This document shows, in pieces, positions 19,165 to 28,434 of a DNA stretch of 31,355 bases; the stretch's first letter is position 1; every line of letters begins with the position of its first letter. The stretch lies in NCBI GenBank assembly GCA_023807065.1, contig JAJJLU010003781.1:1-31355 (forward strand). Reading direction: 5' to 3'. The position numbers were made by a program, and so were the translations under genes. The notes under the pieces are model-generated. The model saw only the letters and a list, made by a program, of their open reading frames with translations, had not been told where the DNA came from and did not search any database. This stretch comes from Isotricha intestinalis. Taxonomy: Eukaryota > Ciliophora > Litostomatea > Vestibuliferida > Isotrichidae.

Positions 19165-20040
19165 AATTAAGTTTTTTATTTATATTGTTAATTGATTTTA
19201 AATCTATACTTCTTTTTTTTTTCTTTTTCTTTTTGGGATTTTTTATTTTTTAAAAATGGGATTTGTAAGATTTTTTTCATTTATTATTTGATTTTTTCAT
19301 AATTAATTATAAAGGAAGTAAAATATTTATGTTTAATAATATTTAACATGGAAAAAGAAATTATTTAACATGAATAAAATTCTTAATAAATTAAATGATA
19401 TATAAGTTCAGAAAATGAGAAAATTAATTTAGAAAATTTGTATTTTCATAAGTTAAAGAAAAAATAAAATATTTAAATGATATCCTAAAAAAATAATAGA
19501 AAAATTATTCATAAAACAAAAAAAAATTTATTGATTATGAAAAAAAAATAAAAAGAGAAAATATATTAGAAAACATTAAATAATGGAAAAGATAATAAAA
19601 AAAATAAAAAAAATAATTAAAAAGAATATAAAAAAGTAAAAAGTCCAATAAATAAACAGAAAAAAAATAAGAATATTTAATTGAAAACAAACAAAGAAAG
19701 AATTACTTTTATAAAAAAGGAAGAAAACATAATAAAAAATAATTATGAAAATACTCCAGAAAAAAATTGATAAAATATATAAGATATTTGTCAGAAAATA
19801 AAGAAGAAAAAGTATTATTTAAATTTTAATAACATAATAAATATAAGAAGTAAAAATAAATACTTAAAGTTTCACAGAAATCTCAATTATAAAAATAATA
19901 ATTCAATATTTGATTGTCTGAATGAATACAAGGAACCTAATTCTCATTTTCCTCTGTGATATACTCTTTTAATTTCAAAAATAAATTCCGAATGTATAAG
20001 AAAATTAATGCTTTTATAACAATTATTTTTGTTGATCTTA
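19165..20040. other. Intergenic region, A-rich, no gene recognised
   Basis: Nearly 900 bases after lysozyme copy B. The part around 19349-19850 is extremely A-rich and reads as Lys/Asn with frequent TAA in every frame, which is what random A-rich DNA gives. No RNA gene or clear coding relic is seen here. Confidence 0.45.
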
Positions 20041-20391
20041 TTTTATTTTTTTTCTAAGTTATATATATACTTTAGATAATATATAAAAAGTATGAAATTT
20101 AAATTATTATATATATTCAATATCACATATTTTAGTTAGATTATCTAAATTTTCTTTAAAATTTTTAGAATGAATTTCAAAAAAACTATTTACGATTAAT
20201 TTAGGTGGAATTTTAAAAAACTATTTGTTCTTCCATAATTAGAGATTAAAGATAAAATGATAGTTGTTTTAGATTTAATTTTGGGTTTTGAGATTATTTC
20301 AAAAGGAAATTATTGTGTTTCTTCCTTCCCTTAAGTGTTTGTTGATTTATATGATTTCAATTTAAAAGTGATAAAATTAATGAAATTTTAA
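20041..20391 (+). pseudogene. Coding-like relic, unrecognised
   Basis: One frame through this stretch keeps coding character for over 100 codons but is interrupted by six stops (TAA or TAG). Convincing pieces are MIVVLDLILGFEIISKGNYC from 20257 and VFVDLYDFNLKVIKLMKF, which ends at a TAA at 20389-20391. First-position G (GAT, GGT, GTT, GAG) is enriched as in real genes of the window. The beta-strand-rich pattern would suit the end of a propeller-like protein, but I cannot name it. Most likely it is the decayed 3' end of a gene. Confidence 0.4.
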
Positions 20392-20489
20392 ATAAATGTT
20401 TTCATACAATACTTATATTAATCTTATTTTTAAATAAAAATCACTTAAAAATTATAAATTTTTATAGAGAAATAAAAAAAAGATAAGTA

Positions 20490-22260
20490 TAAATTCAATT
20501 TCTTTTAATAGTAAAATTAAGAGTTTCATATCTATTTTCTTTAGCTTGAGTAGAATCTATTATTAGTCCTTTTGATATGTTACTCTATTCAAATGATAAT
20601 AAGGAACATTATTCAAATTGAAATACATTCTACTCATCACATATACATTCATTACCAAATTATTATTCCCATCACATATAATACTCCAATTAACAGCATA
20701 AGAATTAATTCTGTTAAAAAATTCCAATCGCTATGATCAGCTTCATCCCAATACTTTCCTTAATCATTTTAAAGTTGTGTTCCTAATATTAAAAATTATG
20801 AATTTCCAATTATATTATTTCTATATAATAACTAAGAATTAGTCAAAGTATTCTGAGATTATCTCTCATTTTCTTGAAAAAAAAATAATCATTTTTTTTA
20901 TTTTTTCATAATATTCTAATTCTGGATTTAAATTCTGAAATGATAGGAATAATATACTCAGTTCAGAATTAATTGTTTTAAATTGTTGTTTTGAAATGAT
21001 TTTTTTTATTGGCCATTATTATTATTTAAGGAAAACATAATTGTTAGTTTAGTTTATATTTCCAGTAACCAGAGTTATATTTAATATATAAAAAACTAAA
21101 CAAAATTTAATGGCACTTTTATTCTCTGATTAATCCAATCAATCGTGATATCTTTCTTTATTAAATAATTCAATTTTTTCCCATTATATATAGCATTCAA
21201 TAATGTTTTTCTTTTTTATTTTTTAGAAACAATCACGTTTAATTTTATAACATATTCTTAATTGTAAATCTATTATATCAATTAAAATGAAAAACTTCAT
21301 ACATATCCAAACTTTCTCCGTTAAATTAAAAATTAACTTTACTTTTTCTTCTTCTTTATCTATTTTTATGTTTAATATTCTTCATGAATATCATATTGGT
21401 AATGCATCAGAGGAATAAACCACTAATTCTTTAAATATAAAATAATATTCTATTTTAATTTTATTAAAATCAACATAATTAAATTATTTCATCTAATCTA
21501 TAGAATAAATAATATTTACACTTTTAATATTACTTATAATTTCCTAATTATCTTTAATTTCTTTTTGATTCTTTTTTTACTCATTTCTACTTTTTTCTTT
21601 TTCCTTCACCTATCATTTCTTTAAAATAACCACTAGATGGAATATCTTAAGTTCCTAAACTTCTTTAATTACTTTATTCTAGCATTTTAGTTGTTATAGA
21701 TATTTTAATAATTTTTCGTTAACATTACCTTTCATTGATGTATAAATGAAATAACATCCCAGATATTATACTTGTTTGTAACAATCTGTTATTAACATTA
21801 ACATAAATATTATTATTTGATGTTTGTAATTTTTTTTTTGAATAAAATAATTTAATATTATCAATTACATTTAATAATTGACTTTGTTCTACTTATTTAT
21901 TGAATAATATTTTTATGTACTATATCATTTTCATTTTTTAAACCCTGATATAGTTAATGAAACACATTAAATTCATTTCATAAAAATACTTGATATATCA
22001 AATAGTCTTAAATTATTAATTTTTCTCTGTTTTTTTAACCAATAATCCAGTAATTCATTCAGGATTTGGATTAAATATTTATTTCATATACTCGTTCTTA
22101 ATCTTCTATTTTTTTAATGTCATTTTTATAATTAACCAGTTAAACCAATTGAAGATTTATTTTTAATTACTTTCTTACATTCATATATTATATTTCCTTT
22201 TGTAATTTCTAACTTTATTATTTATATCTCTTTTATCTTTTTTTATTCATTTATTTCTTT
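20490..22260 (-). pseudogene. Large decayed gene, product unrecognised
   Basis: On the minus strand about 1.75 kb retains strong coding periodicity but is broken by several dozen stops and a few frameshifts. Readable pieces in order are GNIIYECKKVIKNKSSIGL, YLIQILNELLDYWLKK, YFIYTSMKGNVNEKLLKYL, KIDKEEEKVKLIFNLTEKVW, LNPELEYYEKIKKM, GKYWDEADHSDWNF (in a shifted frame), INSYAVNWSIICDGNNN, YFNLNNVPYYHLNRVTY, and, in another frame, IIDSTQAKENRYETLNFTI near the 3' end. In one 158-codon piece (21534-21061) I counted 31 G at codon position 1, 18 at position 2 and 14 at position 3. None of the pieces matches a family I can name. The original protein was probably soluble and 550-600 residues long. 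Part of it (21678-21811) recurs in inverted orientation near 27.8-28.3 kb. Confidence 0.6.
21678..21811 (-). repeat. Dispersed repeat, copy 1 (within the decayed gene)
   Basis: Read on the minus strand, this 134-base block matches two plus-strand blocks at 27767-27850 and 28272-28323. Shared stretches include TGTTAATAACAGATTGT, GGGATGTTATTTCATTTATA and TAATGTTAACGAAAAATTAT. Here the two blocks are contiguous; in the other copy 421 bases lie between them. The copies share a TAA and a TAG at the same codon positions. Confidence 0.75.
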
Positions 22261-22375
22261 TTAATTAACGTAATTTATTTAATGTTATTTTAAATATATC
22301 AATTTTTATTTTTATATAAATATATAATTTCAAATTATTCACTTATATAAGTTTTAATAATGATTTTAACATTAA

Positions 22376-22468
22376 TAATAACCTATTAACACAATAGGTG
22401 AATGTTAAAGGAAAGAACAATAGGGATGATGAGTTTCATGCTCCAATAACACAAGACAAGGGTTATTA
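22376..22468. other. GC-richer island with nested inverted repeats, possible structured RNA or DNA element
   Basis: In a gap that is otherwise very AT-rich, about a third of the bases here are G or C. TAATAACC at 22376-22383 pairs perfectly with GGTTATTA at 22461-22468, closing a 93-base element. Inside it ACCTATT/AATAGGT (22381-22399) forms a perfect 7-bp hairpin with a 5-base loop, and AATAAC/GTTATT (22445-22467) forms another. These helices overlap at their ends, so they are alternatives. It may be a small structured RNA, a DNA element, or the 5' end of the decayed minus-strand gene. Confidence 0.4.
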
Positions 22469-22750
22469 GATTAATTTTAATTTATATTTTTTAAAGAATA
22501 TATATTTCTTTTTTTTAATTTAATATTTTTATTTGAAATCTAAATTATTATTTCACAATTATTTTTGAAACAAATCTTTTTGTAAGTTAAATTATATTTA
22601 TCAAATTGATGATTGGTTAGAAATATTTTTATTTAGTTTTGGAGATTATTTACATTATAATTCTTTAATCTTTGAATTATATAAAATAATAATAAATAAC
22701 AATTGAATAAATTAAAGTTTTTAAAAATTTAAATTTATATATCTTCTTTT

Positions 22751-24811
22751 TCAACCAAAAATTCTAGACAAACATATATTAGAATAATATTTATCAGCAC
22801 CTTTAAAATTTAAACACATACAATTTTTAAAACAAAAATCTATTAATTGAATTTTTATAGAATTAATAATCATTTTTGAATTTGAATTATTTGATAAAAT
22901 AATTTCAAAATCATATGTATTAATATCAACTTTAAAAAATATATTAACCCAATTTTCTTTTCTGATATCACCATAATTATAATTTATTTTTCTTTTATTA
23001 GAATATAAATTAATACTAATATCATGTAAATTTTTTCCATCAATATATAATTCATAATTCCCAAAATGTAATCTAAAATTAGGGATTTTATAAATATTAT
23101 TTTTATCTAAAATTATATTTTTATTTAAATCTTCAATTTTATTCGGAAAGAATTCTTTTAAAAAATTCAATTTACCTTTATAAAGTAGAATCCAATTATT
23201 TAATGTATAATAATTAAAATTCAATTTTGTTTGATTTAAAACAGGTAATTTTTCTTGTTCATTTATATCATAAAAATAAATAGAATTATTATTAGGATTG
23301 TTAACATCTTTATAACATTGTTCATTAAAATCTTCTGTTCGTAAATGAGATATATAAAATCTATTTAAAGTTTTATTATATTTTAATGCCATTCTTGCAA
23401 AATCAAAACAGAAACTTATTTCCATATAAGAACAAAAATAAAAATGTTTAATTTCATTATTATTAAAAATTGTATTCCATTCTTTAATAGCAGATAATTT
23501 AGGAGGATTATCATAATATTTATTATATTTTTCATTTAAACGTTTAAAAACAATACTTTGGTCTAAACATTGAATAATTAATCCAAATATAAATATTAGA
23601 TAAACAATTTTTTTATTTTGAATATATTTATTTATTATTACAAAAGATAAAATATAAAAGTTATAAACACATATCCAACCAAATCGTCCAGTACTTCTGA
23701 ACATACCCCAAAATTTACTAATAACTTTTGGAATAGGATATCTTAATATTTTTTTATTAAAATATGTAATTGTTGGACTTAAAGCAAAAAGATAGGCTAC
23801 TATTAATAAAAAAAAAATAGGAATTACATATAGATAATTTTTTTTAATATTTTCTTTACTCACATTTTTATATAATAATATAGATGATATAATAAATAAT
23901 ATTATAAATCCTAAACCTAAATAAGAAAAAGATTCGAAATTTTGCCCACTTCTAATTTTAAGACTTTTTAAAAAAGTTGAATAACCAAGAGGATTAATAA
24001 AAGAATTTAAATTCAAACTATATTCACCTAAACCTAAACTTGACATTTCACTAAATTTATTGGTAAAACCAGCTAAAATAAAATGTATAGTTAGTAATGC
24101 AGTTATAATATAGTTAATTAATATAATTATTAATTCAATTATATTTCTTCCTAATAAAAAATGTTTTAAACAAAAAGAAATAATAATAATACAATTTATA
24201 CCCAATAAATAAGGATGAGTCATAGAACAAATAAAAGAAATAATAGAAGAAAGAATTAAAACTCTTTTAAAAGAATAATTATCATTATAAAAAATATATA
24301 AACCAAAAAATATCATCCAATGAGCAGATAAAGCCGAATGAACAAACATTCTTTGGAAAAAAGAAGGAGAAATTAAACAAGAAATAGAACAAATATAAAC
24401 TAATAATTTATCTTTTATAAATAAATTAATAACCATTCCTGAAAAAATACCTTGTAAAATAAAAGATAATAATCCCCAAATTCCAATATATTGAAAATTT
24501 TTAGAAAGAAAAGGATTAAGTATTTTAAATATTAATGCAAAAATTGGAATTGAATCAGTGTAGATTATTGAATTTTTAAAAGGATAAGTTAATAAATTTG
24601 AACCTAAAGGAATTGATAAATTTGATTTTCTAAAAGATTCCCAGCCTATATAATGTTGAGTAATATCATCGTCCATTTCATATATCCAATCTATATTTTG
24701 GGGATTTATTATTTTTAATCCATATATATATATAAATATTATTATTGAGGATATTATTATTAAGAAATTTAATAAAAGATTATTTTCTTTTAAAAATAAG
24801 ATTTTTTCCAT
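22751..24811 (-). CDS. DUF6311-like bacterial-type multi-pass membrane protein
   Basis: This 686-residue protein has about ten to twelve membrane helices in residues 12-425 and a soluble beta-rich C-terminal part (about 430-686). The N-terminal half fits the bacterial DUF6311 family of GT-C-like membrane proteins. It has an acidic first loop, MDDDITQHYIGWESFR (46-61), then IPLGSNLLTYPFKNSIIYTD (67-86), FQYIGIWGLLSFILQG (106-121) and HSALSAHWM. GT-C enzymes use such a first-loop acidic motif to act on lipid-linked sugars, so a glycosyltransferase or related role is possible but unproven. I know this family from bacteria, including Firmicutes-type genomes; its presence here suggests lateral transfer. 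The C-terminal region ends with a Cys-rich motif (FCFKNCMCLNF). The gene uses host-like codons and stops on TGA. A decayed partial copy lies at 16911-17100. Confidence 0.82.
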   Translation of the reverse strand: MEKILFLKENNLLLNFLIIISSIIIFIYIYGLKIINPQNIDWIYEMDDDITQHYIGWESFRKSNLSIPLGSNLLTYPFKNSIIYTDSIPIFALIFKILNPFLSKNFQYIGIWGLLSFILQGIFSGMVINLFIKDKLLVYICSISCLISPSFFQRMFVHSALSAHWMIFFGLYIFYNDNYSFKRVLILSSIISFICSMTHPYLLGINCIIIISFCLKHFLLGRNIIELIIILINYIITALLTIHFILAGFTNKFSEMSSLGLGEYSLNLNSFINPLGYSTFLKSLKIRSGQNFESFSYLGLGFIILFIISSILLYKNVSKENIKKNYLYVIPIFFLLIVAYLFALSPTITYFNKKILRYPIPKVISKFWGMFRSTGRFGWICVYNFYILSFVIINKYIQNKKIVYLIFIFGLIIQCLDQSIVFKRLNEKYNKYYDNPPKLSAIKEWNTIFNNNEIKHFYFCSYMEISFCFDFARMALKYNKTLNRFYISHLRTEDFNEQCYKDVNNPNNNSIYFYDINEQEKLPVLNQTKLNFNYYTLNNWILLYKGKLNFLKEFFPNKIEDLNKNIILDKNNIYKIPNFRLHFGNYELYIDGKNLHDISINLYSNKRKINYNYGDIRKENWVNIFFKVDINTYDFEIILSNNSNSKMIINSIKIQLIDFCFKNCMCLNFKGADKYYSNICLSRIFG

Positions 24812-25101
24812 TTAATATTTAAATTTTATCCTTTTTTATATACCAAAAGAATGAAAAGATATTATAAAGGGTATAATATAGGAATTAGAAATGAGTTTAA
24901 TTAGACATTGAAAATGTTGAGAAAAGAAAAATATTAAATAAAAAATAAAATAAAGGAAAATAAGTGAATAAAAAGATAATAGAGAAAGACCTTTCAAATA
25001 AAACAATTATTTATATCTATTTATATAATATAATTATTATATATTAATTATTTATCATTTATTTTTTATATTAAATATTTATTAAATATTTAATAATCTC
25101 A
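24812..25101. promoter_or_regulatory. Divergent intergenic region upstream of the DUF6311-like gene
   Basis: About 290 bases of AT-rich DNA upstream of the minus-strand DUF6311-like gene and before a plus-strand relic. It contains purine-rich stretches and ATTTA repeats, but no clear promoter element. Confidence 0.3.
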
Positions 25102-25403
25102 TAATTCAGATAAATATATGGAATTTTGAAGGAAGAATTGTTTTTCTAATAACTTGAAAATTGGAAATAATACAAATTAAACAATATTACAGTTAGAGAA
25201 TTTGAAGATAAAAAACTTTATTATTTAAATAAATATAATTGTACTAAATACATTATAAACAAATAAAAAGTTCTTAAATTTTTTTCTGGAAAATTTTCAG
25301 ATAATTCAAATGAAAGATTTAAAACACTATATTAAAGAACTAAATACATAAATTATTTAAAAATATTAAAATAAAAAAGGTTTAATTAAATAATTTAATA
25401 AAA
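25102..25403 (+). pseudogene. Coding-like relic upstream of the USP gene
   Basis: One frame here shows clear coding character, with pieces LNNITVREFEDKKLYYLNKY, NCTKYIINK and VLKFFSGKFSDNSNERFKTL, interrupted by about eight TAA codons and no TGA or TAG. It is in a different frame from the USP gene that begins 75 bases downstream. It may be the decayed N-terminal region of that gene or an unrelated relic. No domain is recognised. Confidence 0.4.
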
Positions 25404-25478
25404 AAGAATATGGATAATTAATTAGACTTCCAAAATAAACAAACAAATGAAAGAACATACATAAGTGATAGTATAAAT

Positions 25479-26396
25479 ATGTGTTTCATGCAATCAACAT
25501 TACAAGTATTGTTAAATTTACGTGAATTTAGAACAGATATACAATCAATATCAAAGAGAAAATTAGATGAAAAGAATATGAAATTAATTAGAGAATTTCA
25601 AAATATAATAAAAGAAAAAGAAGATAAATACAATTATATAGTAAATCCAATTGGAATAAAAAAAATATTAAGAGAAGTAAATATAAAATATTATAAAAAT
25701 GAACAAGAAGATGCAAATGAATTTTTAAATTTATTATTAAATGAAATGTTAAAAGAAGTTAAAGGAATAGGAAAAAAAAATAATAATAATATTCAAGAAC
25801 CAAAAGAAAAAAAAGAAAAAGAAGCTTTCGATATTTTAGAAAATAAATTTTTTATTAATAATGATTCTTTTTTAATTGAATTATTTTATGGAAGATTAAA
25901 AAGAATTATTTATTGTGAAAAAAAACATATTATTAAAGTTAATTTTAATGTTTTTAATATAATTCAACTTCCTGATTCAGATAAAGAAATAACTTTTGAA
26001 GATTTATTAATAAAATTTCAAGAAGAAAAAAAAGTTGAAACAGAAATTTATTGTGAAGAATGTGATAATGTTTATCTTTATTATTATTCAAAAAATATAA
26101 TTTATAATTTACCTTATTATTTAATTTTAAATTTAAATAAGAAAAATTTAATACAATTTAATGAAAAATTCACTATTAATGCAAAAAAATTTTTAAAAGA
26201 AGATAACAATAATAATGATATTTATATTTTAAATAGTATTATTTCTTATTATGGAAATGGAAAAAATGGTCATTATTATTCTAAATGTAGAATAACAATT
26301 GATAAATGGATATATTTTATTGACAATATAAATTATTATTATCAATTTTATTCAGCTTCTGAAAATGATGTTATTTTTATTTTTCAAAAATATTAA
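25479..26396 (+). CDS. Ubiquitin-specific protease (USP, peptidase C19 family), N-terminally short
   Basis: This 305-residue protein has the USP catalytic landmarks. The Cys box is CFMQSTLQ with the nucleophile at C2. YYKNEQEDANEFLNLLLNEM (71-90) matches the QQDAxEF box, ELFYGRLKRIIYCEKK and EIYCEECD carry parts of the zinc-binding fingers (C146, C192, C195), the His box is KNGHYYSKC with H265, and WIYFIDN holds the third active-site residue (D282 or N283). It should remove ubiquitin from proteins. It is odd at the start: the ATG at 25479 places the catalytic Cys second, and the usual GLxNxGNT strand before it is missing. The frame upstream runs back only to a TAA at 25419-25421 with no other ATG. 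Either the true 5' end was lost, leaving a decaying gene, or a spliced leader exon exists. The three-residue approach INMC differs from the usual GNTC. Confidence 0.75.
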   Translation: MCFMQSTLQVLLNLREFRTDIQSISKRKLDEKNMKLIREFQNIIKEKEDKYNYIVNPIGIKKILREVNIKYYKNEQEDANEFLNLLLNEMLKEVKGIGKKNNNNIQEPKEKKEKEAFDILENKFFINNDSFLIELFYGRLKRIIYCEKKHIIKVNFNVFNIIQLPDSDKEITFEDLLIKFQEEKKVETEIYCEECDNVYLYYYSKNIIYNLPYYLILNLNKKNLIQFNEKFTINAKKFLKEDNNNNDIYILNSIISYYGNGKNGHYYSKCRITIDKWIYFIDNINYYYQFYSASENDVIFIFQKY

Positions 26397-27397
26397 TAGT
26401 TTAATTAATTAATTATTTAATTATATTGTTTTATTTTTAAATATTAAATCATTAATAATATATTACCCGTATATCAATTATTAAAATATTTTAAAGGAAT
26501 AATTGTTTTAAATGTTCAAAACATTATAAAAATATTTGATTTAAATGGTGATAGTAGAGTTGAATTAAATAATTAGAATAAAATAAATTAAGAAATTCTA
26601 ACAACCACAATTTATCTTCATTTAATAAGAATAAATAATTTAATCCCTTCTCATAGTTTTTATATTATATTATTTGTCAATAAATAAATTAATGTTAATA
26701 ATTGAAATAATTATTCTTTGCTTTTTTCTTTTTATTTCTATTTTGGAGAAATAGTAAATTCTGAAATCAATCTATTTTCCCTATAGGAAATAAATTATTG
26801 AAAAGCAGAGAATTTAAAAAAATAAAAATCTTCAATTATTTAAAAAATTTCGTTACTTTTGATTTCAAAGAATCAATACCTATTTATTTTTATTTTTTAA
26901 TATTTACATTCCTTTCTTTTTATTCTTTTTGGATGCTTTTCAATGCTTTCCATTTACTAATAAATAAATAAATTATGTATTTAAAAATTAATGATTTTAT
27001 TAGAAGAATGAATTTTACTCGATTTGAAAAAGAAATATAAAATGAATAAAACTTTTAATTGTCCAAAAACAAAAAGATATTTGAGAAATATTTTAATAAT
27101 ATTAAAAAAGAAGATATTAATTAAAATGTACTGATATATTTTTTAAAGATCTTCAAAGAAAAACTAATATTTATTTTAATAATAAAATATATCAGAGTAA
27201 TAATAATTTGAAATAAGGGAAGATAAATTTTATTTTAATGAATTGTTTCAAGAATAAAATATTAAAATAAATTATGAGTAAATAACAAATATATAAAATT
27301 AATATATAAATTAATATTATATATTAATTATTTGTAACATTTTATATAACAAATTTTTTTGTAAATAAATAATGATTAATAAATAATTTGAATCCAT
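26397..27397. other. Intergenic region with a short coding-like relic at 26454-26576
   Basis: About 1 kb between the USP gene and a minus-strand fragment. A 40-codon frame at 26454-26576 on the plus strand reads like protein (YQLLKYFKGIIVLNV, then IIKIFDLNGDSRVELNN) and ends at a TAG; it may be a blade of a lost beta-propeller protein. The rest is AT-rich with no recognisable feature. Confidence 0.4.
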
Positions 27398-27802
27398 TTA
27401 TTTTTCTTCTTCAATTGAACTACTTTCACTCTCACTGATAGCACTCAAATTTGAAAAAGATAATATTTCTTGTGCTCTTTTTTGAATATTATTTTTAATA
27501 TCTTTATTTAAATCATAAAAATTAAGAACAATCATCTCACAAAATATCATTAAAAGAATCATAAAAGTTAAAGCCACAATCATTTTATTCCATTTAATTT
27601 CTACTTTAGACTTAATTAAATTTAATATAATAATTTCTAAACAATCAATAACTCCTATAATAACAGGAGAATTTTTAATAACTAAATTAAATAACATATA
27701 TAAACAACACAATATAAAATAATTGAAGCAATATTGTGAATAGTTAAAATAAAAATAAAGATAAATAATATTTGTATTAATGTTAATAACAGATTGTTTC
27801 AA
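27398..27802 (-). pseudogene. C-terminal fragment of a multi-pass membrane protein, no ATG start
   Basis: This 134-codon minus-strand frame has no ATG at its upstream end: the first possible codon is TTG and an in-frame stop lies a few codons before it. It encodes three hydrophobic helices, including YFILCCLYMLFNLVI and MIVALTFMILLMIFCEMIVL. After them comes NFYDLNKDIKNNIQKRAQEI and a Ser/Glu-rich tail ending SSSIEEEK. The segment after the last helix (LNFYDLNKDIKNNI) resembles a conserved tail I associate with large uncharacterised multi-pass protist membrane proteins, often written LNFCGLNKNTKKNI. An internal ATG exists in LYMLFNL but would leave only the last helices. The likely reading is the surviving 3' end of a longer gene whose upstream part was cut off, at the point where the dispersed repeat starts. 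Confidence 0.5.
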
Positions 27803-27850
27803 ACAATTATAATAATTGGGATGTTATTTCATTTATATATTAATGAAAGG
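27767..27850 (+). repeat. Dispersed repeat, copy 2, first block
   Basis: This plus-strand block matches the minus strand of the first part of copy 1, sharing TTAATGTTAATAACAGATTG, GGGATGTTATTTCATTTATA and AATGAAAGG. It partly overlaps the upstream end of the minus-strand membrane-protein fragment. Confidence 0.75.
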
Positions 27851-28271
27851 ATTAAATAAAAATTGTAATGAAATATGAAAATTATTTATATATATTCTAA
27901 GAAGGAATAAATCAATTATTAAGTTAATTAGATAAAATAGAAAAATGGAGTGAATTAAATGAATAATGAATTTAATAAAAAGAAGAGAGGAATAATGATA
28001 GTGAAAGTTAAAAATAATAGCTCATCAAATAGAAGGATATCCTATAATAAAACATCATTATTATTTAAGAATAACAATAGATAATAAAATGAAAATTAAA
28101 TATCGTATAGATAATATTGATAAATAACATATTAAAAATTTGACAAAGAATGATGTTTTAAATAAAAGGCATTGAGTGTTAAATTATTTATATTATATTT
28201 GATATTTTCATTATTATAAAATTTCCCAATATTTATAGGTCAAAAGTCATGATTTAATAGAATAAATAAAA
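27851..28271. other. 421-base sequence separating the two blocks of repeat copy 2
   Basis: In copy 1 the two repeat blocks touch; here 421 bases intervene. No terminal inverted repeats and no target-site duplication are obvious. The 5' part (about 27930-28100) reads as a polar, coiled-coil-like frame full of TAA and TAG. It may be an insertion in this copy or sequence deleted from the other. Confidence 0.45.
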
Positions 28272-28323
28272 TAATGTTAACGAAAAATTATTAAAATATT
28301 TATAAGAACTAAAATGTTAGATT
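28272..28323 (+). repeat. Dispersed repeat, copy 2, second block
   Basis: This block matches the second part of copy 1, sharing TAATGTTAACGAAAAATTAT and the following TAAAATAT. Both copies then have a TAA and, six codons later, a TAG at the same places, so stop codons predate the duplication or the sequence was already non-coding. Confidence 0.75.
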
Positions 28324-28434
28324 AAAAATATTATAAGGTTTACTGGATTTAAATATTTATTTAATGTGTAGATTATTAAGATTAAAAGAAAAATATGAGT
28401 AATATTGAATGAAAAATTAACCCTGTAGAAAAAT

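Noticed and set aside
19349..19850. A Lys/Asn-rich coding region reading through TAA codons.
   Set aside because: The stretch is extremely A-rich and the apparent Lys/Asn/Gln text is what random A-rich DNA yields; there is no enrichment of G at codon position 1.
20490..22260. A full gene using UAA/UAG as Gln and UGA as Trp.
   Set aside because: Read in one frame, the region gives surprisingly protein-like text under such a code, but better pieces (for example YWDEADHSDWNF) lie in shifted frames, and the TAA excess matches AT-rich composition. All intact neighbours use CAA and TGG and stop on TAA, TAG or TGA.
22426..22432. Box C of a C/D snoRNA (ATGATGA).
   Set aside because: No box D (CTGA) is found within a sensible distance downstream, and no terminal stem brackets the two boxes.
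26513..26528. tRNA T-arm-like sequence (AATGTTCAAAACATT).
   Set aside because: It is only a short palindrome; no D-arm, anticodon arm or acceptor stem can be built around it.
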